A stretch of 16,302 nt of DNA. Origin: an uncultured Methanosarcinales archaeon (lineage in GTDB: Archaea > Halobacteriota > Methanosarcinia > Methanotrichales > Methanotrichaceae). A program made the translations under genes and the position numbers. Every line of letters starts with the position of its first letter. The first letter of the stretch is position 1. The notes under the pieces were generated by a model that was not told the origin of the DNA, did no database searches, and saw nothing but the letters and a program-made list of their open reading frames with translations. Shown in pieces: positions 1 through 7,349 of the stretch. Location of the stretch: contig CALMJN010000255.1 in assembly GCA_937864385.1 (NCBI GenBank), forward strand, positions 1 through 16,302, written 5' to 3'.

Positions 1-5
1 AAATA

Positions 6-62
6 GAGCGGGTAATCCTAGTTTTTGAAATCCACACTGAACCCCCACTCTCCTACCCGCTC
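6..62. repeat. 9-bp perfect inverted repeat upstream of the M50 gene
   Basis: GAGCGGGTA at 6-14 is exactly complementary to TACCCGCTC at 54-62, with 39 nt between the arms. It lies at the left edge of the window, just before the AT-rich promoter-like stretch of the M50 gene. It could be the base of a long stem-loop in an RNA arriving from the left, or an operator-like pair of sites. It does not fold as a tRNA: no T-loop GTTCRA motif is visible. I see no C/D or H/ACA boxes. No function is assigned. Confidence 0.4.
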
Positions 63-63
63 A

Positions 64-82
64 CTTAAAAAATTAATAAAAT
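64..82 (+). promoter_or_regulatory. AT-rich TATA-like promoter of the M50/TraB pair
   Basis: Apart from one C at the left edge and one G at the right edge, this stretch is pure A/T and contains TTAAAAAATTAATAAAAT. It is the only TATA-like sequence before the first gene. With the usual archaeal spacing of about 25 nt, transcription would begin near 95-105. That is downstream of the ATG at 83 and upstream of the ATG at 161, which supports 161 as the real start. The assignment rests on composition and position only. Confidence 0.45.
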
Positions 83-160
83 ATGCTTCTCTTTGGTGCG
101 CCGTCCTTCTTCCCATCGGCTGTCAAAAGATCTATTAATGCTCAGGTCGGAAGGCGCTCC

Positions 161-1273
161 ATGAGTTCTTCTCTGGAGATAGGAAGGATCATGGGCATAC
201 CCGTGCGCATGCACTGGACCATAATTTTTATCGTCCTTTTCATTGCCTGGAGCTTTGCCAACACCAGCCAGGCCACGAGCAGCATAATTTATGGCTTTGG
301 CGGCGTTGAGCCGGCTGAGGTGAGGTGGCTCTTCTCACTTCTCCTGGCCCTGATCCTCTTCGCCTGCGTAGCCCTGCATGAGCTGGGACACTCCTATATC
401 GCCCTCAGAAACGGCATAGGCATCAAGAGCATAACTCTCTATTTCTTCGGTGGTGTGGCGGCCATGGAGGAGATTCCCAGGAATCCAAGCCTGGAGCTGA
501 AGATGGCCTTTGCCGGACCCGCCGTAAGCGGCATTTTGGGACTGATATTCTTGCTGGCAGGAAGGGAGACCGTCTCTTATCTCGGCATCAGCCATCCTTT
601 GAGCATAATGCTAAGCAACCTGGGGCTGATGAACCTCATTCTCATGGCCTTCAATCTCCTGCCTGCCTTTCCCATGGACGGGGGTAGGCTTCTCCGGGCC
701 TGGTTTGCATTTCACATGCCCTATGTCAAAGCCACCCGCCGGGCTTCGGATATAGGAAAGATATTCGCGACGCTGATGTTTCTGCTGGGGCTGGCCTCCC
801 TCAATTTCATGCTCCTCTTTGTGGCTTTCTTCGTCTATGTGGGTGCAAGCGAGGAGGAGAAGGCCACAGAGATCAGCATCAGCCTGGAGGGCATAACTGT
901 GCGGGATATCATGTCCTCCCCGGTAGAGAGCATCTCTCCTGATATGACTCTGGATGAACTGAAGGAGCTTATGTTTAGGGATAAGCACCGGGGCTATCCG
1001 GTGATGGAGAGCGGAAAGCTGCAGGGAATGGTCACCATCACCGATCTGCAGAAGGTCGCCCCCGAGAGGCGTGCCGGGACCCGGGTGGGCGAGGTGATGG
1101 CAAGAGAGTTATATCTGATAGCACCCGAGGATGAGGCTGCTACAGCCATGAAGACCATGAATGAGCTGCAAATCCGCCGTCTGCCGGTGATGGATGGGGG
1201 AGGGCTGGTGGGCATTTTATCCAGGGAGGACCTGGTGAGAGCCATTGAGCTGTGCCGGGAGCGGGTGCATTAA
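161..1273 (+). CDS. Site-2-protease-type M50 zinc metallopeptidase with two CBS domains
   Basis: Predicted intramembrane zinc protease of family M50, 370 residues. The HExxH motif reads HELGH at residues 73-77. The third metal ligand lies in the conserved NLLPAFPMDGG segment at 165-175 (Asp173). Hydrophobic segments occur near 20-33, 57-72, 116-134, 146-166 and 199-228. Two tandem CBS domains follow at roughly 247-300 and 309-363; in this family they usually bind adenine nucleotides and gate activity. The frame is open back to ATG 83, but the extra 26 residues look non-homologous and the promoter lies right there. ATG 161 gives the normal M50-CBS N terminus (SLEIGRIMGIPVRMHW). The substrate is unknown. 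The gene sits 12 nt before a TraB-family gene on the same strand, so an operon is likely. Family assignment is firm; the role is not. Confidence 0.9.
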   Translation: MSSSLEIGRIMGIPVRMHWTIIFIVLFIAWSFANTSQATSSIIYGFGGVEPAEVRWLFSLLLALILFACVALHELGHSYIALRNGIGIKSITLYFFGGVAAMEEIPRNPSLELKMAFAGPAVSGILGLIFLLAGRETVSYLGISHPLSIMLSNLGLMNLILMAFNLLPAFPMDGGRLLRAWFAFHMPYVKATRRASDIGKIFATLMFLLGLASLNFMLLFVAFFVYVGASEEEKATEISISLEGITVRDIMSSPVESISPDMTLDELKELMFRDKHRGYPVMESGKLQGMVTITDLQKVAPERRAGTRVGEVMARELYLIAPEDEAATAMKTMNELQIRRLPVMDGGGLVGILSREDLVRAIELCRERVH

Positions 1274-1285
1274 GAGGTAATCGAT

Positions 1286-2554
1286 TTGGAAAACACAACG
1301 GAAACGGTCAGAGAGGAGGCCACGCCAGCGGTAGAGCTTATCCAGCCGGCGGAGCAGCCCGGCGCCCAGTCCCATGAGATCGTCATCGTAGGTACAGCCC
1401 ATGTCTCGGAGAAGAGCGTGCAGGAGGTGGTGGGCAAAATTGAGCAGCTGCGGCCGGATATTGTGGCTGTGGAGCTGTGCCTGGCCCGCTATCGGGCCAT
1501 CACCGGACAGGAGGAGGAGAGGGAGATCAAGATCAGTGAGCTTCTCAGTGGCGGCAAGCTCTATCTTCTTCTGGTGCAGTGGTTCTTGGCTTACATCCAG
1601 CGAAAGATGGGCGAGGAGATGGGAGTCAAACCTGGCTCGGAGATGCTGGCGGCCATTGAGGCGGCCAAAAAAGCGGGTGCCAGGGTAGCCCTGGTGGACA
1701 GGGACATCAGCATCACCATTCAGCGCTTCTGGTCGGCTATGAGCCTGCTGGACAAGGTCAGACTGGTCTGGTCCCTGCTGCCCGCCGCTTTTGGCCGGGG
1801 AGGGGATGAAGAGATCGATATAGATAGCATCACCCAGGATGATATCGTCAGCCAGATGATCTCCGAATTCCGTAAGATCTCTCCCGGAGCCGCCAATGTG
1901 CTGGTGGACGAGCGCGATGCCTTCCTGGCGCGGAATTTGTACCTTCTCTCCAAACAGGGGCGGGTGCTGGCGGTGGTGGGGGCAGGGCACCGTGAGGGCA
2001 TAACCAGGCACCTCGAGCATCCGGAAAAGATCCCGGCCATGGAGAGGCTCAATGAGAAGCCGGGCAGGAAGATAACCTTGGTCAAGGTATTGGGTGTGGT
2101 CTTCAGCCTGCTCATACTGGCCACCATTGCCCTGGTGCTGATCTCAGCCCAGTCCAGCGAGAAGATGCTCCAGGCAGTTGTTATATGGTTCGCATTCACG
2201 GGAGGGCTCTCTGCCTTGGGCGTGGTTCTGGCCAGGGGCCATCCCCTTTCGGCGCTGACTGCGCTGATGGTGGCCTGGATGACCACTCTCAATCCCTTCG
2301 TAGCTGCAGGCTGGTTTGCAGGGATGGTGGAGGCCTGGAAGATCAAGCCCACAGTCACAGATCTCAAGAGTCTGGCCTCTGCGGACAGCTTTTCTCAGAT
2401 GCTGGAAAACCGTCTCTTCAAGGTCATATGGGTAGCCGCTCTATCCAACCTGGGCGCTATGGCCGGGACGTTTGCGGGCATATATCTCATATGGAAGACC
2501 ATGGGGCTGGACATCGAGGCCCTGCTGCAGCAGGTTCTGGCTTCAATCTTTTAG
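1286..2554 (+). CDS. TraB/PrgY/TIKI-fold membrane protein
   Basis: 422-residue member of the TraB family. Both GxxH motifs of the TIKI/TraB fold are present: GTAH at 36-39 and GAGH at 232-235. VELC at 62-65 and an ERDAFLA segment at 209-215 are also conserved-looking. The C-terminal part (about 266-404) is membrane-associated, with hydrophobic segments near 268-287, 296-316, 322-346 and 379-402 and an Asn-Pro at 336-337. Characterised relatives are a Wnt-cleaving metalloprotease (TIKI) and pheromone-shutdown proteins (PrgY); the archaeal role is unknown. The start is TTG at 1286, preceded by GAGGT at 1274-1278 with a 7-nt spacer. No in-frame ATG occurs before about residue 108. It follows the M50 gene by 12 nt. 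Its TAG stop overlaps the stop of the convergent gene on the other strand. Confidence 0.87.
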   Translation: MENTTETVREEATPAVELIQPAEQPGAQSHEIVIVGTAHVSEKSVQEVVGKIEQLRPDIVAVELCLARYRAITGQEEEREIKISELLSGGKLYLLLVQWFLAYIQRKMGEEMGVKPGSEMLAAIEAAKKAGARVALVDRDISITIQRFWSAMSLLDKVRLVWSLLPAAFGRGGDEEIDIDSITQDDIVSQMISEFRKISPGAANVLVDERDAFLARNLYLLSKQGRVLAVVGAGHREGITRHLEHPEKIPAMERLNEKPGRKITLVKVLGVVFSLLILATIALVLISAQSSEKMLQAVVIWFAFTGGLSALGVVLARGHPLSALTALMVAWMTTLNPFVAAGWFAGMVEAWKIKPTVTDLKSLASADSFSQMLENRLFKVIWVAALSNLGAMAGTFAGIYLIWKTMGLDIEALLQQVLASIF

Positions 2555-2934
2555 ATCGGCAATTTTGCCCCGTCCAGAGCCTTTTGCATCAGGAGGGAGA
2601 GGAGGACAAAGACGAGAACACCCAGGACCAGGCTCCTGGTCAGCCCCAACCGTCCCGTGCCCAGCATCACCACAAAGACGTAGCAGACCCAGGGTGGGGT
2701 GAAGAGAAGAAGACCTCTGGCGTATTCCTGCACCGTCTGGCCTCCTCCTTCCGCAGATATAACCAGAAAGCTGAAGATGGTCAGCAAAGGCAGGGTAGTA
2801 ATAAAGGCGGAGAGAATGCCTCTGCCCTGGCTGGCAAAATAGGCGGTAAGGGCGGTAACACTGCCGCCTATGAGAAAGTAGATTGCCAGGCGCAGCCCAA
2901 AGCTCTCCAGATATGACTGCCATGCCGGTAGCAT
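2551..2934 (-). CDS. Small four-helix membrane protein, GlpM/DUF3147-like
   Basis: 127-residue integral membrane protein with four predicted helices, near residues 14-34, 39-60, 73-93 and 97-117. The pattern of a short N-terminal helix, then a TLPLLTIFSFLVISAEGG-like segment and an aromatic-rich FTPPWVCYVFVV helix, resembles the GlpM/DUF3147 family. That likeness is by eye and not certain. An in-frame TAA two codons before ATG 2934 fixes the start; only a weak AGGT precedes it. The gene converges on the TraB gene and the two stop codons share bases 2552-2553. It follows trm1 after 198 nt containing its own TATA-like box, so it may be transcribed alone. The role is unknown. Confidence 0.65.
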   Translation of the reverse strand: MLPAWQSYLESFGLRLAIYFLIGGSVTALTAYFASQGRGILSAFITTLPLLTIFSFLVISAEGGGQTVQEYARGLLLFTPPWVCYVFVVMLGTGRLGLTRSLVLGVLVFVLLSLLMQKALDGAKLPI

Positions 2935-3028
2935 TTTTTAAACCTGCTGATGTAAGAAGGGATGGCACGAGATGCGAAAGGGAGTAGCAATGAAGGGGGT
3001 AATAAACGTCACCTCGCGCCGCATGATT

Positions 3029-3052
3029 CTGCATTATCCTTCCATAATGCAG
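3029..3052. repeat. 9-bp perfect inverted repeat in the leader of the GlpM-like gene
   Basis: CTGCATTAT at 3029-3037 and ATAATGCAG at 3044-3052 are exact reverse complements around a 6-nt CCTTCC spacer. The repeat lies between trm1 and the small membrane-protein gene. If transcription starts about 25 nt after the TATA-like box at 3114-3121, the repeat falls in the first 60 nt of a leader of roughly 155 nt. It could be a dimeric operator or an RNA hairpin. No U-run follows it on either strand, so a terminator is unlikely. Confidence 0.5.
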
Positions 3053-3113
3053 CTATCACTATTACGTATCTTCTCCTTTATTAAGCTTTAGGTTGGAAAA
3101 CCGAATTTAACAT

Positions 3114-3121
3114 TTTATAAA
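3114..3121 (-). promoter_or_regulatory. TATA-like palindrome TTTATAAA
   Basis: TTTATAAA is self-complementary and sits inside the larger imperfect palindrome CATTTTATAAATG (3111-3123), 11 nt beyond the trm1 stop codon in the direction of transcription. The only gene it could serve is the leftward small membrane protein starting at 2934, which would then have a leader of about 155 nt. No clear purine-rich BRE is visible beside it, so confidence is low. Confidence 0.35.
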
Positions 3122-3132
3122 TGAGATTGAAA

Positions 3133-4188
3133 TCAAGATGGGCATATGGCCTCTTCCACATCGGCCATTTTTGCATCGGTTTTGATGCCCAGTCCATAAA
3201 AATGGGTACGTGAGGCCTGAAATCCGCGAGAACTCAACCTCTCCAGGATCAGGTCGATCCTGTCCGGGGTTAACGACAGTCGCTCGCAGATACTATGATG
3301 ATCGTAGTACATGGGTGCGTCTATCTCACCGGCGCATGAGGTAAGGATCTTCTCAGCCCTGCGGCTCAGATTGGATGTGCGGAGAGCGTTATTGATCGCC
3401 GGACCATCCTGCACTCGCCCCAGCCATAATGGTCCGGCCAGGGCCGTCTTGCCGGAGCAGTGGCTGCATACTCCTGAGGGCTTTGGCTCATTGAGGAGAG
3501 AAAAGCTGCCGCACACCGGGCAATGCTCGACGTATCCCATTTTTTCCAGGCATCTGTCGGCGAGCTTTGCTCCTTTGCCCAACCGGAGATAGATCCTCAC
3601 ATAATGATCTGTGACATGCGTGAGCAGGGGATGCATGCTCTTGTCCAGGCGGGCCAGCTCTCTCGCCGCCAGGCCCAGGAGAATGCGCGCACCCATCTCC
3701 CGGTGATAGGGAGTGCGCAGGGGTGTGGCCAGATATTTTCGAATGCCGCTCATAGGGTGAGCCCCGCAGAGAGGGGCGGTGTCGGTGGCAGTGACGAATA
3801 GAAACTCCTGAGCGGACCGGCTGGCGGCGGAGAGATAGGATGAGGGCGAGCCGAAGGGGTCCAGATCAACTGCCTGGAAGTGCCTCTCATGCAGCAGAAC
3901 ATTGGCATTGCAGCAGGTGACTGTGGCGGAAATAAAATTTCGAGCCAGGTTCTTTTCCATCAGCCGGCAGGCCTCTGGGCTGACATCATTGAGGCTTACC
4001 TCTTTTGCCTCCGCCTCTCTGGCCACCCGCATGCCGCGGATGCCGCTGGCGGCCAGGGCATCCAGATATTGGGATATTCCCAGGCTCCTGGTCATGGCCA
4101 CATTGATGTCTCTGTTGAGAGCCATCCTGGGATTGTAGAAGGCTCCTTCCGTCTCGAAGGTGACAGCGCCCTCTGTTATCAGGTTCAT
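3133..4188 (-). CDS. trm1: tRNA (guanine26-N2)-dimethyltransferase Trm1
   Basis: AdoMet-dependent methyltransferase that makes N2,N2-dimethylguanosine at position 26 of tRNA. The protein has 351 residues. The N-terminal FYNPRMALNRDI (17-28) is a Trm1 signature. LDALAASGIRG (42-52) is the AdoMet-binding loop, and DLDPFGSP (108-115) is the catalytic-type motif of N2-guanine methyltransferases. TATDTAPLCG (133-142) follows. A CPVC...CSHC zinc site is formed by Cys223, 226, 241 and 244, and a winged-helix-like C-terminal tail completes the family layout. It is somewhat shorter than well-known archaeal Trm1 enzymes, with no obvious internal gap. No Shine-Dalgarno precedes ATG 4188, but a TATA-like box lies about 29 nt upstream, so the mRNA is probably leaderless or nearly so. 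It lies downstream of the beta-helix gene after a 107-nt gap. Confidence 0.95.
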   Translation of the reverse strand: MNLITEGAVTFETEGAFYNPRMALNRDINVAMTRSLGISQYLDALAASGIRGMRVAREAEAKEVSLNDVSPEACRLMEKNLARNFISATVTCCNANVLLHERHFQAVDLDPFGSPSSYLSAASRSAQEFLFVTATDTAPLCGAHPMSGIRKYLATPLRTPYHREMGARILLGLAARELARLDKSMHPLLTHVTDHYVRIYLRLGKGAKLADRCLEKMGYVEHCPVCGSFSLLNEPKPSGVCSHCSGKTALAGPLWLGRVQDGPAINNALRTSNLSRRAEKILTSCAGEIDAPMYYDHHSICERLSLTPDRIDLILERLSSRGFQASRTHFYGLGIKTDAKMADVEEAICPS

Positions 4189-4212
4189 ATCTGCTTAAAA
4201 GGCCCTAGAGAG

Positions 4213-4221
4213 AATTTAATT
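4213..4221 (-). promoter_or_regulatory. TATA-like box of trm1
   Basis: On the - strand this reads AATTAAATT, the most AT-rich stretch in the 107-nt gap. Its centre is about 29 nt from the trm1 ATG at 4188, which puts the expected transcription start within a few bases of the start codon. Together with the lack of a ribosome binding site this suggests a leaderless trm1 mRNA. The call is inferred from spacing and composition. Confidence 0.5.
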
Positions 4222-4222
4222 C

Positions 4223-4268
4223 TTGCCGCAGGGAGGCCTTCTGCCATAGCAGGAAAAAAAAGCGGCAA
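4223..4268. repeat. Nested inverted repeats between trm1 and the beta-helix gene
   Basis: TTGCCGC at 4223-4229 pairs with GCGGCAA at 4262-4268. A second small hairpin, CTGC-CATA-GCAG (4241-4252), is nested inside. The outer arm next to trm1 abuts the trm1 TATA-like box. The other arm borders the A8/T8 run that probably ends the upstream transcript. Stability and function are untested. Confidence 0.35.
4254..4261 (-). terminator. U8 tract after the beta-helix gene
   Basis: Eight A on the + strand give eight U in the leftward transcript, 35 nt after the stop codon of the beta-helix gene. Oligo-U tracts alone are common transcription end points in archaea. The position between this gene and the separate trm1 promoter fits a terminator for the purH/beta-helix transcript. 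Confidence 0.5.
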
Positions 4269-4295
4269 ATGGTGTGAAGCAATAACTGCGGTGGC

Positions 4296-5783
4296 CTAAA
4301 GCTTGATTTCCTTCTGGAAGGGCGGTGCGCTGGGATCAAAGCTGTCATGAAGAGAGGAGTCGGACCATTTGGGAGGCGAGCTGGGGGCCTGGCGGGATAT
4401 CACCACCACTCCATCCGCCACGGCGGTGGTGGGAATGCTTTCCACAGCAGGAGGGAACAGGGCATATCTCGCCACTTCCTCTCTTGCTGCCGAATAGCTG
4501 TTCACGTCTCCCTGGAAAGGCCGGACGAGGGGCATGCGATCAAAAGATTGGGACTCGGGACCGGGAAGGGAATAGGGCTCCTCGCCTATGCCGTCTCCGT
4601 CCCCATCCCTGCCTCTATAGTCGCTGTAGTAATTTCCCCTGCTGGCATTCCAGATATTAAGGCTGAGGTTCTCATAGGCATTGATGTCGTTTCTATAGAA
4701 GTTATTCCCGAATATGAGATTGTTTCTGTTCTCATTGAGCCTTATGCCGTGTCTATTGTCGGAGGCGTTATTGCCGTAGACCGCATTGTACTGGCAGCCC
4801 CGGGAGAGCTCCAGGCCGTTGAAATTGCCCGTGGCTCGATTCCCGGCCAGGAGATTGTAGCTGCTGTTCTCCTGCAGGCTGATGCCTATGCCAAAGCCGG
4901 TTACAATGTCGCTATAGCTGTTGTCCTGGGCCAGGTTGTCTGTGATATTGTTGTAGTTGGAGCTGTCTGTCACCAGGATGCCGTATTGGTTGTGGTCAGC
5001 GGTGTTTGCCGAAACCTGACAATGGGAGCTGCTCCAGAGGGAGAGGCCGAAGGTGTTCTGGGAGATGCGGTTATGGGATACCGCTCCCTCCTCCGACTCT
5101 TTGAGCAGTATGCCTCCATTGCTGTTGCCCACAATGCTATTATCGGCAATCTCTATATCAAAAGAGCCTTCCACATTAAGGCCGTATTTCCGGCAGCCTT
5201 CCAGCCGGCATCCGGATACCAGGATCTCCCTGCTCTGCAGAATGGAGGCGCCAATATCGCAGCCCTCCAGGCTGGAGTTTCTGAGCGCCAGCCCCCTTAC
5301 ATTTTCTGCCCAGATGCCCACCTGAGCCCCGAAGATGCTGCAGTTCTCGACCGCAACGTCATTGCCCATAACCACTATGGCCGAGTTGGGATCATCCAGG
5401 CCGGCATTGGCAGCAGCGGCAGGATTTTGCATATAATAATTGAACTTGGCGGTGGTATCCTTTGCCACCCCCCGGATGGAAAAGCCGGATACCGTCACTC
5501 CATCGCTCAGCACCTTGATAGCCGGCTTTTGCATAGCGGCGGAAATTGTGGGATTGTCCTGCCCCTCTATGGTCAGGGGCCGGTCCACTACAAAGCTATT
5601 GACCTCTCCTGCTCTAACCAGCACCATATCGCCCGGCTGGGCGGAGTCGATGGCGCTCTGAACATCTCTGCCAGCCTGGATCACATCGGCGGCAGCGGGC
5701 AGGCTGGCGCAGAAAAGTAATAAAGCGAGCAGGGCCGGGAGGCTACAGGAAAAGCTTCTCCTTTGCTTCAAGGCCCATTTCAT
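4296..5783 (-). CDS. Secreted NosD-type parallel beta-helix protein
   Basis: 495-residue exported protein. ATG 5783 starts a classic signal peptide: basic MKWALKQRR, a hydrophobic core near 13-28, and PAAA followed by Asp33 at the likely cleavage site. The RR could also suggest Tat export, but the consensus is weak. The rest is a parallel beta-helix with many Asn/Gly-rich turns of NosD/CASH type (motifs such as [33 protein letters not shown]). It closes with the [20 protein letters not shown] segment usual at the end of NosD repeat domains. A roughly 80-residue unique tail follows, with no PGF-type sorting motif or C-terminal membrane anchor. The open frame runs back to 5849 inside purH, but ATG 5783 lies 4 nt after the purH stop and has a purine-rich GAAGAG before it. 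NosD itself serves copper-site maturation; that role should not be assumed here. A surface or envelope polysaccharide role is equally possible. Confidence 0.85.
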   Translation of the reverse strand: MKWALKQRRSFSCSLPALLALLLFCASLPAAADVIQAGRDVQSAIDSAQPGDMVLVRAGEVNSFVVDRPLTIEGQDNPTISAAMQKPAIKVLSDGVTVSGFSIRGVAKDTTAKFNYYMQNPAAAANAGLDDPNSAIVVMGNDVAVENCSIFGAQVGIWAENVRGLALRNSSLEGCDIGASILQSREILVSGCRLEGCRKYGLNVEGSFDIEIADNSIVGNSNGGILLKESEEGAVSHNRISQNTFGLSLWSSSHCQVSANTADHNQYGILVTDSSNYNNITDNLAQDNSYSDIVTGFGIGISLQENSSYNLLAGNRATGNFNGLELSRGCQYNAVYGNNASDNRHGIRLNENRNNLIFGNNFYRNDINAYENLSLNIWNASRGNYYSDYRGRDGDGDGIGEEPYSLPGPESQSFDRMPLVRPFQGDVNSYSAAREEVARYALFPPAVESIPTTAVADGVVVISRQAPSSPPKWSDSSLHDSFDPSAPPFQKEIKL

Positions 5784-5787
5784 CTCT

Positions 5788-7137
5788 TCAGTGCCTGAAA
5801 TGGCGCATGCCGGTGAAGACCATGGCCATGCCGTGCTCATTGGCGGCATCTATCACCTCAGAATCCCGCACCGATCCGCCGGGATGAATCACTGCGCTGG
5901 CTCCGGCCAGGAAGGTCTGGTCCAAGCCGTCCCGGAAGGGGAAGAATGAGTCAGTAGCTGCCACAGTTCCCCGGGTGGAGAGGCCGTGCTCCTCTGCCTT
6001 CTCCGCCCCGAAGCGGGCCGAGTCCACCCGGCTCACCTGGCCGGAGCCTATGCCTATGGTCTGGCAGTCGGTGGTATAGACCAGGGCATTGGACTTGACA
6101 TACTTGGAGACCTTCCAGGCAAAGCGCAGAGCCCGGGCCTCGCTTTCCGTGGGCGGCCTTTTTGTCACCACCTTCCACTCTTTAATGTCTTCTCTATCAT
6201 AATCCTGGAGCATCATGCCCCCGAAGATGTTCTTCTGGTAGAATCCCCGGTAGAGCTCTTCTTTTCTGGCCAAAAGATCTCCTATATCCAGGATTCTGCG
6301 GTTGGGCTTTTTCTCCATGAGCATCCGCAGCGCCTCAGGATCGTATCCCGGAGCAAGCAGCACCTCCACGAAGCTCTCGCCTATAGCTTTCGCCGTTTCC
6401 ACGTCCACCGGCCGGTTGAAACCGATCACCCCGCCGAAGGCGGACTTGGGGTCGGTGGCAAAGGATAGCCGGTAGGCCCGGGCCAGGCTGGGCCCATAGG
6501 CCACCCCGCAGGGGTTGGCGTGCTTGACTATGACCGAGAGGGGCTGGTCCACGGCAAGGCCGTCGTACTCCGAGAGGTCGATGAGCATCTCCAGAACAGT
6601 CTCGGCATCGACCATGTTGTTGTAGGACATCTCCTTGCCGTTGAGCTTCTTTGCTTTTTGCAGGCCTAAGCCGCCAGGCTTGCCATAGAGGGCCGCCTTC
6701 TGATGCCAGTTCTCGCCGTAGCGCAGCTCCTGCACCTTCTCATAGGCTGCAGCTGCATAGAGGGGCATCCCTTCCATTCCGGCCTGGAGGGCCTCCAGCC
6801 GGCGGGCGTCGCTCTGCAGGCAGCAGAAGAGGGCGTATGCCTCCAAGCGGTCAATTGTGGTCTGGGAGAGCCCTCCGGTCTCGGCAATCTCATCGAAGAC
6901 TGCTGGAGCATCGGAGTCTTTTATCAAGACAGCAGCTCCGCCGGCCAGTGCCTGGTGGATGAGAAGAGAGCCGTTGATATCTGTTTCATATCCGGGAGGG
7001 CAGATCAGAAGAGAATCGCTGCTGCTTCCCTGTTCAGGGAGATGATCGCTGATTTGCAGGCCAAGCTGTTTCAAGGCTGAGAGAATAGGACCGGCAACAT
7101 GGACCGGATCGGCGAGGACGACCTGCTTGATCTTCAT
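5788..7137 (-). CDS. purH: AICAR formyltransferase (PurH) with shortened N-terminal domain
   Basis: Catalyses formylation of AICAR to FAICAR, the penultimate step of IMP synthesis. Of 449 residues, about 130-449 form a complete AICAR transformylase domain. RYGENWHQ (139-146) stands where most members have RYGENPHQ. The catalytic Lys-His pair is K205-H206 in [12 protein letters not shown] (349-352), GIGSGQVSR (362-370), PGGSVRD (419-425) and the typical TGMRHFRH C terminus are also present. The first 125 or so residues match only loosely the second half of the IMP cyclohydrolase domain. The SVSDK start, STGGT loop and KTLHPKVHGG motif of active bifunctional PurH are absent, so cyclohydrolase activity is unlikely and a separate enzyme such as PurO would be needed. 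GGAGAGAGG precedes ATG 7137. The beta-helix gene follows 4 nt after the stop. Confidence 0.92.
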   Translation of the reverse strand: MKIKQVVLADPVHVAGPILSALKQLGLQISDHLPEQGSSSDSLLICPPGYETDINGSLLIHQALAGGAAVLIKDSDAPAVFDEIAETGGLSQTTIDRLEAYALFCCLQSDARRLEALQAGMEGMPLYAAAAYEKVQELRYGENWHQKAALYGKPGGLGLQKAKKLNGKEMSYNNMVDAETVLEMLIDLSEYDGLAVDQPLSVIVKHANPCGVAYGPSLARAYRLSFATDPKSAFGGVIGFNRPVDVETAKAIGESFVEVLLAPGYDPEALRMLMEKKPNRRILDIGDLLARKEELYRGFYQKNIFGGMMLQDYDREDIKEWKVVTKRPPTESEARALRFAWKVSKYVKSNALVYTTDCQTIGIGSGQVSRVDSARFGAEKAEEHGLSTRGTVAATDSFFPFRDGLDQTFLAGASAVIHPGGSVRDSEVIDAANEHGMAMVFTGMRHFRH

Positions 7138-7349
7138 CGAACCTCTCTCCTTTCGATGCTGAGGCTATTTTAAGCTTATGGGCATAAGTTGCGAGGCGGG
7201 TACTCAATTGGTCAAGACAAATTCGCGGAAATCCTAGCTAAGTTCCCACCAAGAGGATTTGAGCAATTCGCTGGGATGCTTTTCAAGGTTTTACGTTTTT
7301 ATTTTGTTTTTGCATAAATGGGATAAAAGAAATCCAAAAATATAAAACA
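7138..7349. other. Intergenic gap between rps7 and purH
   Basis: About 210 nt with no credible gene on either strand. The rps7 end is very AT-rich (roughly 7300-7349), with short runs of T on the transcribed side. The rest is of ordinary composition. Only tiny ORFs occur, such as a 10-codon one on the - strand. I found no match by eye to EF-2 or EF-1alpha sequence, which might have been expected here as a remnant. Confidence 0.6.
7165..7174 (-). promoter_or_regulatory. Possible TATA box of purH
   Basis: CTTAAAATAG on the - strand is centred about 32 nt from the purH ATG at 7137. The expected transcription start would be near 7143, leaving only a few leader bases and part of the GGAGAGAGG motif. 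It is the only TATA-like element close to purH. The short distance makes it tentative. Confidence 0.3.

Noticed and set aside
83..160. N-terminal extension of the M50 protein from ATG 83
   Set aside because: The first 26 codons overlap the expected promoter-to-start region, look non-homologous, and ATG 161 gives the usual family N terminus.
1217..2020. 267-codon open frame on the - strand
   Set aside because: It lies antisense to the TraB-family gene, whose conserved motifs are clear, and has no sensible start context or family features.
2543..3034. 163-codon open frame on the - strand overlapping the small membrane protein
   Set aside because: Composition is unlike a real protein. The competing 127-codon frame gives four clean membrane helices.
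4347..5720. 457-codon open frame on the + strand, opposite the beta-helix gene
   Set aside because: It mirrors the beta-helix gene on the other strand. It is rich in Ile/Val/Ala from antisense reading of Asn/Asp/Gly codons and has no recognisable family. The - strand frame has a signal peptide and repeat structure.
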